A stretch of DNA of 39,718 bases, taken from Microbacterium sp. MYb54 (GTDB taxonomy: Bacteria; Actinomycetota; Actinomycetes; Actinomycetales; Microbacteriaceae). The notes below the pieces were generated by a model. The model saw only the letters and a list, made by a program, of their open reading frames with translations, had not been told where the DNA came from and did no database searches. Below are positions 23,240-30,900 of the stretch, in pieces. Numbering within the stretch: the stretch's first letter is position 1; each line of letters begins with the position of its first letter. The position numbers and the translations under genes were made by a program. The stretch is taken from positions 1 through 39,718 of the forward strand of contig NZ_PCPA01000029.1 of the NCBI RefSeq assembly GCF_002979515.1. Reading direction: 5' to 3'.

Positions 23240-24436
23240 TCAGGCCGCGAGACCAGCCCGACGCACCGCATCGCCCATCGCCGCGAACGCCTCTTCGAGG
23301 ATCGGGCGAGGAGTCGCGAACACGACTCGGACGAAGCCCTCGGCACCGCGCCCGAGCAGACGGCCCTCGGTCAGCACGACCCCGGCTTGCTCCCGGAAGA
23401 ACTCGGCCGGCGGTCCCGGAATCCCCAACGCGGAGGTGTCGATCCACCCGATGTATGTCGCCTCGGGCACCCGATACACGGCTCCGGGAAGATGCTCATC
23501 CACCAGCGATGCAAGCTCGCGCCGCGACCCGTCGAGGTACTCGATCACATCCGTCAGCCAGGGCTTGCCCGACCGATACGCGGCTGTCGAGGCGACGACC
23601 CCGAGGGTCGACGCGCCATGCTGCACCGCGAAGCCGAACCTCTTGTACAGCTCCTGGTCGGCATCGTTCGAGGTGATCAGCTGTGCAGTCTTCAGGCCGG
23701 GAATGTTCCACGCCTTCGACGCGCTCGTCCCCGTCACGGTGTGTGCGGCCGTCGTCTCCGACACCGACGCATACGGGACGAACGGCGCACCGTCGTAGCG
23801 CAGCGGCGCGTGGATCTCGTCCGCGAAGACCCGCCCGCCGTGCCGCTCGACGATCTCGGCGATCGCCTCGAGCTCCTCGCGTCCGACGATCGTCCCTGTC
23901 GGGTTGTGCGGGTTGCAGAGCACGAGGGTCCGCGCCCCTGCGGCGAACGCCTCGTCGATGCGCTGCAGGTCGTGCTGCCAGCGCCCGTCGACCTCGACGC
24001 CGGGAACCTCGATCACCGGATGCCCGATCGCGGGCAGGTATGTCAGGAACGGCATATATGCCGGAGTCGGCACGATCACGGGCGACCCGGCCGGCGCGTA
24101 CTCCTGCACGGCCACGCCGAGCGCCGCCATCACATCGGACACCGGATGCACGCGTTCCGGATCAACGGCCCAGCCGTACTCGTCACGCATCCAGTCGGCC
24201 GTCGCCTCCCCCAGCTCCGCGGCCTGCGGGGGCGAGAGGTATCCGAGGTTCTCGTCGTCGATCGCCCGGTGCAGTGCCTCTGCGATCTCGGGCGCGACCC
24301 CGAAGTCCATCTCCGCCACCCACGCCCCGATGTGTCCGGGGTGCAGGCTCCACTTGCGGCTCTGCGGCCGATCGAGGTACCGGCGGGTGCGCGCATCGAA
24401 CGGATGCGACGGGTGCGAGGAACGGTCCGCAGTCAT
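23240..24436 (-). CDS. patB: PatB/MalY-type PLP-dependent C-S lyase (aminotransferase class I/II fold), 398 aa
   Basis: A fold-type I PLP enzyme of the MalY/PatB branch, which cleaves cystathionine or cysteine S-conjugates to a thiol, pyruvate and ammonia. Seen: KWSLHPGHIGAWVAEMDFGV (branch signature), YMPFL, CNPHNPTG (173-180, with N175), DEIHAPL (D206) and the PLP lysine K241 in TSASKAWNIPGLK. Its length is normal for the branch. The ATG has GGAG 8 nt upstream. The upstream leader can form two hairpins, one next to this GGAG, which suggests control at translation. The symbol reflects the branch; the true substrate is not shown. Confidence 0.87.
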   Translation of the reverse strand: MTADRSSHPSHPFDARTRRYLDRPQSRKWSLHPGHIGAWVAEMDFGVAPEIAEALHRAIDDENLGYLSPPQAAELGEATADWMRDEYGWAVDPERVHPVSDVMAALGVAVQEYAPAGSPVIVPTPAYMPFLTYLPAIGHPVIEVPGVEVDGRWQHDLQRIDEAFAAGARTLVLCNPHNPTGTIVGREELEAIAEIVERHGGRVFADEIHAPLRYDGAPFVPYASVSETTAAHTVTGTSASKAWNIPGLKTAQLITSNDADQELYKRFGFAVQHGASTLGVVASTAAYRSGKPWLTDVIEYLDGSRRELASLVDEHLPGAVYRVPEATYIGWIDTSALGIPGPPAEFFREQAGVVLTEGRLLGRGAEGFVRVVFATPRPILEEAFAAMGDAVRRAGLAA

Positions 24437-24447
24437 GGTCGTGATCT

Positions 24448-24490
24448 CCGCCGGCTCAGCCGACGGTCCCCGTACAGGACAGGTGCGGGG
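24448..24490 (-). promoter_or_regulatory. Structured leader before patB
   Basis: Two stems lie just upstream of the ribosome binding site. CCGCCGGC (24448-24455) pairs with GCCGACGG (24459-24466) apart from one non-Watson-Crick position, around a TCA loop. CCCCG (24468-24472) pairs with CGGGG (24486-24490). They could expose or hide the GGAG, or be incidental GC-rich structure. Confidence 0.3.
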
Positions 24491-24616
24491 TGTGGATCTC
24501 GGACACGGGGAAACTCCATTCACAGCGGGACCCGACCAATCTACGGACGGCCCCGCGCCCTCGCATCTCGCGTTTCCATCCGTGACAGCAGCTCGCCCCG
24601 ATGCCGCCGTCCGTAT

Positions 24617-24735
24617 CGGTGCGGTGTCGGGAGCTCGGTGCGCGTGTCGGGAGCTCGGTGCGCGTGTCGCGAGTTGTGTGCGGGCGTCGGGAGCTCGGTG
24701 CACGTGTCAGGCGCTCGGTGCACCTGTCGCGAGAA
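24617..24735. repeat. Six tandem copies of a 20-bp unit
   Basis: Units start at 24617 (19 bp), 24636, 24656, 24676, 24696 and 24716, with consensus CGGTGCRCGTGTCGGGAGCT. Copies 3 and 6 carry CGCGAG in place of CGGGAG. The units are contiguous, with no spacers. They lie in the 387-nt gap between patB and the VOC gene (24437-24823), which has no gene. Confidence 0.85.
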
Positions 24736-24736
24736 A

Positions 24737-24801
24737 GGACGGATGCAGGGGCAGAACGCGGCGATTCTCCCTGCATCCGTTCCTGCTCCCTGCATCCGTC
24801 C
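24737..24801. repeat. Inverted repeat with one left and two right arms
   Basis: GGACGGATGCAGGG (24737-24750) is complementary to CCCTGCATCCGT (24769-24780) and to CCCTGCATCCGTCC (24788-24801). Two alternative hairpins are possible. The element directly abuts the 20-bp tandem repeat and may act as a bidirectional terminator or be a REP-like element. Confidence 0.75.
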
Positions 24802-24823
24802 GGTGCGCAGACGCGACCGACGC

Positions 24824-25279
24824 TCAGCTGGCGACGTCGAGCACCCAGGTCACGCCGAAGCGGTCGGTGAGCATACCGAAGCCGGCCGACCACGCAGACG
24901 CCGCAAGGGGCTCGACGATGGTGGCGCCTTCGGCCAGACCGTCCCAGTAGCCCTGGATCTCGTCGAGGGAGTCGGCCCGCAGCGACTGGAAGAAGGTGCG
25001 GTCGGTGACGGTCGCACCGTTCTCGCGGTGCGTGCTGCCGGCGGTGGTCGCCGGGTCCGCGTCGTCGTGCCCGGGGATGTCGTACGCCATCAGCCGGATA
25101 CCGTCGGCGGACTCGAGCTGCCCGAACACGATCTTGTCGAAGCCGGGCACTCCCTCGGGCATACCGAACTGCCCGTACGTGGCCGCCGTGATCTCGCCGC
25201 CGAACACCGACTGGTAGAACTCGAGCGCCTGACGCGCCGTGCCGCGGAAGTTCAGGTGCGTGGTCGTCGTGATGGTCAT
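24824..25279 (-). CDS. VOC-family (PhnB-like glyoxalase fold) protein, 151 aa
   Basis: The fold is indicated by THLNFRGTARQALEFYQSVF and GGEITAATYGQFG, with a C-terminal SAGFGMLTDRFGVTWVLDV. These mark the PhnB/3-demethylubiquinone-methyltransferase-like branch of the vicinal-oxygen-chelate superfamily. Members bind metals or small toxic compounds; no reaction can be assigned. ATG 25279 has GGAG upstream. It is divergent from the WYL regulator at 25384, which is the probable regulator. Confidence 0.87.
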   Translation of the reverse strand: MTITTTTHLNFRGTARQALEFYQSVFGGEITAATYGQFGMPEGVPGFDKIVFGQLESADGIRLMAYDIPGHDDADPATTAGSTHRENGATVTDRTFFQSLRADSLDEIQGYWDGLAEGATIVEPLAASAWSAGFGMLTDRFGVTWVLDVAS

Positions 25280-25383
25280 GAGGTTTCTCCTTCGTGTGCG
25301 CTCCGCCGTTCGGAACCGTGTGAAGACCACGATCACAGCGGTATAGGTCGGTTTCTGTCCTCTACTTCGGGCAGACTGCATCC

Positions 25384-26337
25384 ATGACCGGAAGCTCGTC
25401 GCGCATGCTCGCGCTGCTCTCGCTGCTACAGACGCCGCGGGACTGGCCGGGTCAGGTCCTCGCCGAGCGTCTGGAGGTGAGCCCGCGCACGGTGCGCCGC
25501 GACGTCGACCGGCTCCGCGAGTTGGGCTACCGGATCGGCGCGATCAAAGGGCCGGATGGCGGCTACCGACTCGCAGCCGGGTCGGAGCTTCCGCCACTGC
25601 TGTTCGACGACGACCAGGCGGTCGCGATCGCGGTGGCGCTGCAGACCGTGCCATCGAGCGGCATCGACATCGACGAAGGTGCGACGCGAGCCCTCGCCAC
25701 CGTGCGCCAGGTGATGCCCTCACGGCTGCGACACCGTGTCGACGGCATCCGCTTCACCGGCGCCGAGAACCCGACCAGGGTCGACCCGGCGGTGCTCGAG
25801 GCGGCGAGCGCAGCTGTCCGCGACCGCATGGTGCTGCGCTTCGACTACGGCACCGCGCAGGACCGCCCGGCCCGCCGCACCGAGCCCCACGCCGTGGTGG
25901 CACGAGAGGGGCGCTGGTACCTGCTGGCGTGGGATCTGGAAGCTGACGACTGGCGCACGTTCCGCCTGGATCGGATGCATCCGCGCATCCCGAACGGGCC
26001 GTCGTTCACCCCGCGCCCGCTGCCGGCATCGGATGCCGAGACGTATCTCGCCGCGCAGGCCAAGGGGTCGACGACCGAGGATCGGTGGCCGTGCGTGGGG
26101 GAGGTCGTGATCGCGCTCCCCGCCCGCGACATCGCGCCCTGGGTCGGCGACGGGGATCTGGAGGAGCTCGCCGCCGGATCGTGCCGAGTGACGATCGGGT
26201 CGTGGTCGTGGACAGGGGTGCTCGCCTCGGTCGCACGCTTCGATGCGGCGTTCACCGTGGTCGGACCGCCAGCGTTGCGGGAGGCGGCGAACGCCCTGGC
26301 GAAGCGCTTCGCCGCGGCGTGCGACTCGTCCTCCTGA
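25384..26337 (+). CDS. HTH/WYL-domain transcriptional regulator (YafY family), 317 aa
   Basis: An N-terminal winged helix (about 5-60: RMLALLSLLQTPRDWPGQVL, VSPRTVRRDVDRLRELGY) is followed by IKGPDGGYRLAAG. The WYL domain (about 135-215) contains RTEPHAVVAREGRWYLLAWD and RTFRLDRM, and a C-terminal WCX-like extension follows. WYL proteins sense small ligands or nucleic acids. CAGACT sits 6 nt before the ATG, so it may be leaderless, though that -10 is weak. Pairing with the divergent VOC gene is a common layout. Confidence 0.9.
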   Translation: MTGSSSRMLALLSLLQTPRDWPGQVLAERLEVSPRTVRRDVDRLRELGYRIGAIKGPDGGYRLAAGSELPPLLFDDDQAVAIAVALQTVPSSGIDIDEGATRALATVRQVMPSRLRHRVDGIRFTGAENPTRVDPAVLEAASAAVRDRMVLRFDYGTAQDRPARRTEPHAVVAREGRWYLLAWDLEADDWRTFRLDRMHPRIPNGPSFTPRPLPASDAETYLAAQAKGSTTEDRWPCVGEVVIALPARDIAPWVGDGDLEELAAGSCRVTIGSWSWTGVLASVARFDAAFTVVGPPALREAANALAKRFAAACDSSS

Positions 26338-26426
26338 TCCACCCGTTGGTAGGACGTATCCCCATATCCCGGAACAACCTCCTTGATCGGGTGGCCACAG
26401 CACCTCCCGTTCGCTTGAATGCCCCG

Positions 26427-26573
26427 ATGACGAAGGATCTGCCGGGAGATGAAACAGCCGACGAGAAGATGCGACGGCTGGTGATGGACGGATTCACCTC
26501 GGGCGACGGGTCCGAAGTGGATCACGCGTATTTCGATCGGCTGCGAACCCAGATCCGCACCACAGATATCTAG
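26427..26573 (+). CDS. Small ORF resembling the C-terminus of a ParD-type antitoxin, 48 aa
   Basis: The sequence KMRRLVMDGFTSGDGSEVDH, then AYFDRLRTQI, recalls the toxin-wrapping tail of ParD/CopG antitoxins (LxxGxxSG...D..xFDxLR). No DNA-binding part and no cognate toxin are present. It ends 32 nt before the VapB start, inside the operator region. It may be a remnant or a solitary small protein; existence as a gene is not certain. Confidence 0.4.
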   Translation: MTKDLPGDETADEKMRRLVMDGFTSGDGSEVDHAYFDRLRTQIRTTDI

Positions 26574-26599
26574 TACTTCTAGTAGTTACGCCGTAAAGT
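26572..26599 (+). promoter_or_regulatory. Promoter/operator of the vapBC-type operon
   Basis: CTAGTA occurs twice (CTAGTACTTCTAGTAG) directly upstream of TAAAGT (26594-26599), which is 6 nt before the ATG at 26606. The repeats are a plausible binding site for the antitoxin-toxin complex; the start is leaderless in layout. Confidence 0.45.
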
Positions 26600-26605
26600 C
26601 GAAGG

Positions 26606-26869
26606 ATGGGGACAGTGACGAAGACGGAACTCAATCAGCAGACAGCGCGGGTGCTGGCGAGCGTCACCGCGGGCGAGTATCTGACGGTGACGGATCGTGG
26701 TCGTCCGATCGCGGAGCTGACGCCCCCGGCCGAGACGGCATGGACACGCATGATCGCCAGCGGGCGCGTGACGCTCCCGACGAAGAGCGGGCCTCTCACC
26801 AACGCTCCGGTTCTCGACACGGTGCCGACCGCAGAGGTCCTCCACGACCTCCGCGCGGACAGCGCGTGA
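26606..26869 (+). CDS. vapB: Phd/YefM-type antitoxin (VapB), 87 aa
   Basis: VTKTELNQQTARVLASVTAG, then EYLTVTDRGRPIAELTP, is the Phd/YefM DNA-binding fold. The C-terminal tail (from about 45) should wrap the toxin. The stop overlaps the toxin's GTG start (GTGA), the usual arrangement ensuring co-translation. It probably represses its own promoter. Antitoxin of the pair with 26866-27246. Confidence 0.85.
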   Translation: MGTVTKTELNQQTARVLASVTAGEYLTVTDRGRPIAELTPPAETAWTRMIASGRVTLPTKSGPLTNAPVLDTVPTAEVLHDLRADSA

Positions 26870-27246
26870 TCTACCTCGACGCCTCGGCGGCCGTGAAGGC
26901 ACTCGTCCACGAAGCAGAGACCTCAGCGCTCGTCGATGCCTTCGGCGCCGGAGCAGAATTCGTCGCCTCCCGCCTCCTCGCCGTCGAGCTGCACGCCGTG
27001 GCAGATCGACGTTCCCTCGATCACGGGAGCGCTGATGACCTGCTCGATCGAGTCGCGCTCGTCTCCCTCGACGAAGACACGATGGCCCGTGCCATCCGCC
27101 TCCGCAGTGGCCTGCGCACTCTCGACGCCCTGCACCTGGCAACGGCGATCGAACTGAGCGACGTGGTCACGTCAGTTCTCACCTATGACAACGAACTCGC
27201 GGCGGCGGCACGCACGCACGGGCTACCTCTCGCTGACCTCTCGTGA
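26866..27246 (+). CDS. vapC: PIN-domain ribonuclease toxin (VapC), 126 aa
   Basis: The acidic active-site residues of a PIN domain are all present: D5 in IYLDASA, E41 in VELHAVA, D87 in RTLDALHLATA and D108 in VLTYDNEL. VapC toxins cut RNA, often tRNA or rRNA, when freed from the antitoxin. The start is GTG overlapping the antitoxin stop. Intact, so the module should be functional. It sits between a WYL regulator and purL. Confidence 0.87.
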   Translation: MIYLDASAAVKALVHEAETSALVDAFGAGAEFVASRLLAVELHAVADRRSLDHGSADDLLDRVALVSLDEDTMARAIRLRSGLRTLDALHLATAIELSDVVTSVLTYDNELAAAARTHGLPLADLS

Positions 27247-27349
27247 GCGCAGCGCCGTCGCCCTGCGAACGGAAGCCCCCGCGGGAGAGCCGCCTCACCC
27301 ACGCCGGTAGACTGAAGCTGCCCCGCCGGCCCCTTCCTTTGGAGTGCGC

Positions 27350-29680
27350 GTGACCACCGCCCCTGCACCTTCCCACCAGCACGTCCCCGACTCCGTCGAG
27401 AACGCGATCGCGACGCCCGAGAAGGAGCAGCCGTACGCGGCCCTCGGACTCAAGCCCGACGAGTACGAGCGCATCAAGGAGATCCTCGGCCGCCGCCCCA
27501 CTTCGGGCGAGCTGGCGATGTACTCCGTCATGTGGTCGGAGCACTGCTCCTACAAGTCGTCGAAGAACTACCTGCGCCGCTTCGGCCAGAAGGTCTCCGA
27601 CGAGATGAAGGAACGCCTGATGGTGGGCATGGGCCAGAACGCGGGCGTCGTCGACGTCGGCGAGGGCTGGGCCGTCACCTTCAAGGCCGAGTCGCACAAC
27701 CACCCGTCGTTCATCGAGCCCTTCCAGGGTGCGGCGACCGGCGTCGGCGGCATCGTCCGCGACATCATCTCGATGGGCGCACGCCCGGTCGCGGTCATGG
27801 ACGCCCTGCGCTTCGGTGCGATCGACCACCCAGACACCGCCCGCGTCGTGCACGGCGTGACCAGCGGCATCAGCTTCTACGGCAACTGCCTGGGGCTCCC
27901 GAACATCGGCGGCGAGACGGTCTTCGACTCCGTCTACCAGGCCAACCCGCTCGTGAACGCGCTCGCGGTGGGCGTGCTGCGTCACGAAGACCTCAAGCTC
28001 GCCAACGCGACCGGCGTCGGCAACAAGGTCGTGCTGTTCGGCGCTCGCACGGGTGGCGACGGCATCGGCGGCGCGAGCATCCTGGCCTCAGACTCCTTCG
28101 ACTCCACCGGCCCGACCAAGCGTCCAGCAGTGCAGGTGGGCGACCCGTTCGCCGAGAAGGTGCTCATCGAGTGCTGCCTCGAGCTGTACCGCGGCGAGCT
28201 CGTCGAGGCAATCCAAGACCTCGGTGCCGCCGGTATCTCCTGCGCGACCAGCGAGCTCGCGGCCAACGGCAACAGCGGCATGAAGGTCTCGCTCGACAAC
28301 GTGCTGCTGCGCGACCCCACGCTCACGGCCGAGGAGATCCTCATGTCGGAGTCGCAGGAGCGCATGATGGCGATCGTCGCTCCCGAGAAGCTCGACGCGT
28401 TCCTCGCAGTCGTGAACAAGTGGGAGGTCGAGACCTCCGTGCTCGGCGAGGTCACCGGTGACGGACGGCTCATCATCGACTGGCAGGGCGAGCGCATCGT
28501 CGACGTCGACCCCTCGACGGTCGCGGTCGACGGCCCCGTCTACGACCGTCCGGTCGCCTACCCGACGTGGATCGATGCCCTGCAGGCGGACGCCGCGGAG
28601 AACCTGCCGCGTGCGAACGACCCGGAGACGCTGCGCGAGCAGTTCCTCGCACTCGTCGCCTCGCCGAACCTGGCCGACACGAGCTGGATCACCAACCAGT
28701 ACGACTACTTCGTGCTCGGCAACACCGCCCTGAGCTTCCCCGACGACGCCGGCATGATCCGCGTCGACGAGGAGTCGGGCCTCGGCTTCGCGATCTCGAC
28801 CGACGCCAACGGCCGCTACTGCCAGCTCGACCCCTACGCCGGCGCGCAGCTGGCTCTGGCCGAGGCATACCGCAACGTCGCCGTCACCGGCGCAGTGCCG
28901 ACCGCCATCACCGACTGCCTCAACTTCGGCTCTCCCGAGAACCCCGAGGTCATGTGGCAGTTCGGTCAGACGGTCGACGGCCTGGCCGACGGCTGCTATG
29001 AGCTCGGCACCCCGGTCACCGGCGGCAACGTCTCGTTCTACAACCAGACCGGCGACGTGCCGATCCACCCGACCCCGCTCGTGGGCGTGCTCGGGATCAT
29101 CGACGACGTCTCGCGCCGCATCCCGTCCGGATGGCAGGACGAGGGTCAGAACATCTACCTGCTGGGCACCACCTCGACCGAGCTCTCGGGTTCGGCCTGG
29201 GCCGACGTGGTGCACGACCACCTCGGCGGACTGCCTCCGAAGGTCGACCTCGCGGGCGAGAAGCGCCTCGCAGGTCTGCTCTCGGCTGCCCGCGACGAGT
29301 GGCTGATCTCCTCGGCGCACGACCTCTCCGAGGGCGGCCTCGCGCAGTCCCTCGCCGAGGGCGTCATGCGCTTCGGCGTCGGCGCCCGCGTCTGGCTGAA
29401 CGAGATCATCGAACGCGACGGAGTGGATGCTGCATCCGCCCTGTTCTCCGAGTCGACCGGCCGCGTGCTGGTGACCGTTCCGCGCGAGGACGACGTCAAG
29501 TTCCGCGGGCTCTGCGAGGGGCGCAACTACCCGGTGGCACGCATCGGCGTGACCGACACCGAACCGCAGCTCGAGGTGCAGGACGTCTTCACGATCTCGG
29601 CCGCCGAGCTGCGCGAGCGCTCACAGGCCACCCTCCCCTCGTACTTCGGTCCGACCGTCACGGAACAGGCCAGCGCATGA
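27350..29680 (+). CDS. purL: Phosphoribosylformylglycinamidine synthase II
   Basis: This enzyme converts FGAR, glutamine-derived ammonia and ATP to FGAM in purine synthesis. The small-type PurL is seen with ELAMYSVMWSEHCSYKSSK, AVTFKAESHNHPSFIEPFQG, RTGGDGIGGAS, EAIQDLGAAGISCATSELA and TPVTGGNVSFYNQTG. The length of 776 aa is normal for the PurQ/PurS-dependent form. I chose GTG 27350 because GGAG (27341-27344) lies 5 nt upstream; GTG 27344 would overlap that site. TAGACT (27308-27313) is a possible -10. The stop overlaps the following small membrane-protein gene (ATGA). PurQ and PurS are not in the window. Confidence 0.96.
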   Translation: MTTAPAPSHQHVPDSVENAIATPEKEQPYAALGLKPDEYERIKEILGRRPTSGELAMYSVMWSEHCSYKSSKNYLRRFGQKVSDEMKERLMVGMGQNAGVVDVGEGWAVTFKAESHNHPSFIEPFQGAATGVGGIVRDIISMGARPVAVMDALRFGAIDHPDTARVVHGVTSGISFYGNCLGLPNIGGETVFDSVYQANPLVNALAVGVLRHEDLKLANATGVGNKVVLFGARTGGDGIGGASILASDSFDSTGPTKRPAVQVGDPFAEKVLIECCLELYRGELVEAIQDLGAAGISCATSELAANGNSGMKVSLDNVLLRDPTLTAEEILMSESQERMMAIVAPEKLDAFLAVVNKWEVETSVLGEVTGDGRLIIDWQGERIVDVDPSTVAVDGPVYDRPVAYPTWIDALQADAAENLPRANDPETLREQFLALVASPNLADTSWITNQYDYFVLGNTALSFPDDAGMIRVDEESGLGFAISTDANGRYCQLDPYAGAQLALAEAYRNVAVTGAVPTAITDCLNFGSPENPEVMWQFGQTVDGLADGCYELGTPVTGGNVSFYNQTGDVPIHPTPLVGVLGIIDDVSRRIPSGWQDEGQNIYLLGTTSTELSGSAWADVVHDHLGGLPPKVDLAGEKRLAGLLSAARDEWLISSAHDLSEGGLAQSLAEGVMRFGVGARVWLNEIIERDGVDAASALFSESTGRVLVTVPREDDVKFRGLCEGRNYPVARIGVTDTEPQLEVQDVFTISAAELRERSQATLPSYFGPTVTEQASA

Positions 29681-29832
29681 GCGACGTCAGCCGCCAGAGC
29701 CCGAACGAAGAGGACTACGGCGACCTGGGCGAGAAGCGCAACCGGCGCATCCGCATCATCGCCTGGACCGTCATCATCGCGCTCATCCTCGGCGGTGGCG
29801 GCGCGACCGTGATCACGCTGCTCCTCGGCTGA
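29677..29832 (+). CDS. Small membrane protein coupled to purL, 51 aa
   Basis: An acidic, then basic N-terminus (SPNEEDYGDLGEKRNRR) leads to one membrane helix (IRIIAWTVIIALILGGGGA, TVITLLLG). The ATG overlaps the purL stop by 4 nt, which supports a real gene. The role is unknown; coupling to a purine gene may be positional only. Confidence 0.7.
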   Translation: MSDVSRQSPNEEDYGDLGEKRNRRIRIIAWTVIIALILGGGGATVITLLLG

Positions 29833-29909
29833 CGCTCACTCGACCCGGCGCCGCCCGCACTCGACCGCTCCCTTCCCGAGGCGTACCCTCGGGCGGGAAC
29901 GGAGGCAGC

Positions 29910-30233
29910 ATGAGCATCCAGCCGGTTGACGTCGCCCGAGATGAAGACATCGAGGGGTATCTCCTCGGTTCGCCCGTGAGCATCATGCGCGAGTTCATCA
30001 CGACACCGGGCCGAGCACCCCGCCTGCACCGGCATCCCTACGTCGAGACGTTCGTGATCCACCAGGGCCGCGCCCTGTTCACCGTCGGCGAGGAACAGGT
30101 GGTCGGCACGGGAGGGCAGATCCTCGTCGTCCCCGCGCTCGTCTCGCATCGCTTCGAGGTGCTCGACGGCGGCACGTACGAGGCCACGCACATCCACGCG
30201 AACGACCGCTTCGTCACAGAGTGGCTCGAGTAG
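29910..30233 (+). CDS. Cupin-fold protein, 107 aa
   Basis: A single cupin barrel with the metal-binding pattern in PRLHRHPYVETFVIHQGRAL (H..H....E) and a second motif in ILVVPALVSHRFEVL. GGAGG stands 5 nt before the ATG. Such small cupins bind metals and sugars or act as sensors; the function here is open. It is convergent with the TetR gene at 30259. Confidence 0.85.
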   Translation: MSIQPVDVARDEDIEGYLLGSPVSIMREFITTPGRAPRLHRHPYVETFVIHQGRALFTVGEEQVVGTGGQILVVPALVSHRFEVLDGGTYEATHIHANDRFVTEWLE

Positions 30234-30258
30234 TCGCAGTCGGGAGGACGTCGAGCGC

Positions 30259-30831
30259 TCAGCGCGTGAAGAGGTACCGGATCAGCTCGATGATCCCGTC
30301 GGGTCCGTGGCTCTCGCGGCCCAGCGATTCCACGATGATCGCACCCAGGATCGCCCGGCCGATCTGCGCGATCGGTGCATCTTCCGGCAGCTGACCGTCG
30401 CGGATGCCGCCGCGCAGCCGCTCGGACAGGTGCTGCTCGACGCCGAGGCTTCCGCCGAGGTGGGCACCGACCGCGGCATCTTCAGCGGCGGCCGCGACCA
30501 GCGACTGCAGCAACGCCTGGCCCTGCGGGGCCGCGAGGATTCCGAAGACCGACTGCAACCAGGTCTCGACGTCGGCGAACAGGTCACCCGTGTCTGGCAC
30601 GTCGAAGTCCACCGGGATGAGGCGCCCGTCCACGAGGCAGTCGGCGATCAGCGCGCCGCGCGACGGCCACCAGCGGTAGATGGTCTGCTTGCCGACACCG
30701 GCTTCCTTGGCAATGCCCTCGATCGTGAGCCGGTCGTACCCCTGCGCATGGAACAGTCGCGAGGTCGCATCGAGGATCGCCTCGCGCGCCGCCGTGCTGC
30801 GCACGGGCCCGCTCCGATGCTCGTTGACCAT
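30259..30831 (-). CDS. TetR/AcrR-family repressor of the MMPL gene, 190 aa
   Basis: N-terminal TetR helix-turn-helix: AREAILDATSRLFHAQGYDR, then LTIEGIAKEAGVGKQTIYRW. The C-terminal domain ends in IIELIRYLFTR. TATCCT (30843-30838, minus strand) stands 6 nt before ATG 30831, a leaderless start. It is divergent from the MMPL transporter across 69 nt, the classic layout of a repressor and its efflux target. Confidence 0.88.
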   Translation of the reverse strand: MVNEHRSGPVRSTAAREAILDATSRLFHAQGYDRLTIEGIAKEAGVGKQTIYRWWPSRGALIADCLVDGRLIPVDFDVPDTGDLFADVETWLQSVFGILAAPQGQALLQSLVAAAAEDAAVGAHLGGSLGVEQHLSERLRGGIRDGQLPEDAPIAQIGRAILGAIIVESLGRESHGPDGIIELIRYLFTR

Positions 30832-30837
30832 GCACTC

Positions 30838-30877
30838 AGGATAGTCAAAGATCCCTAGACGAGACGTGCCGTATGAT
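30838..30877. promoter_or_regulatory. Divergent promoters of the TetR and MMPL genes
   Basis: TATCCT (minus strand, 30843-30838) serves the TetR gene and TATGAT (30872-30877) is a good -10 for the MMPL gene, followed by GAAGGAG. I see no clear -35 for either and no clean palindrome. Confidence 0.45.
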
Positions 30878-30900
30878 CTTCAAGTCTGAAGGAGACCACT

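Noticed and set aside
24617..24735. CRISPR array
   Set aside because: The 20-bp units are directly contiguous without spacers, and no cas gene is present.
24600..24870. A repetitive protein (CRELGARV-type repeats) encoded across the tandem repeat
   Set aside because: It arises because a repeated DNA unit happens to stay open; it lacks a start signal and the units are not whole codons in length (20 bp).
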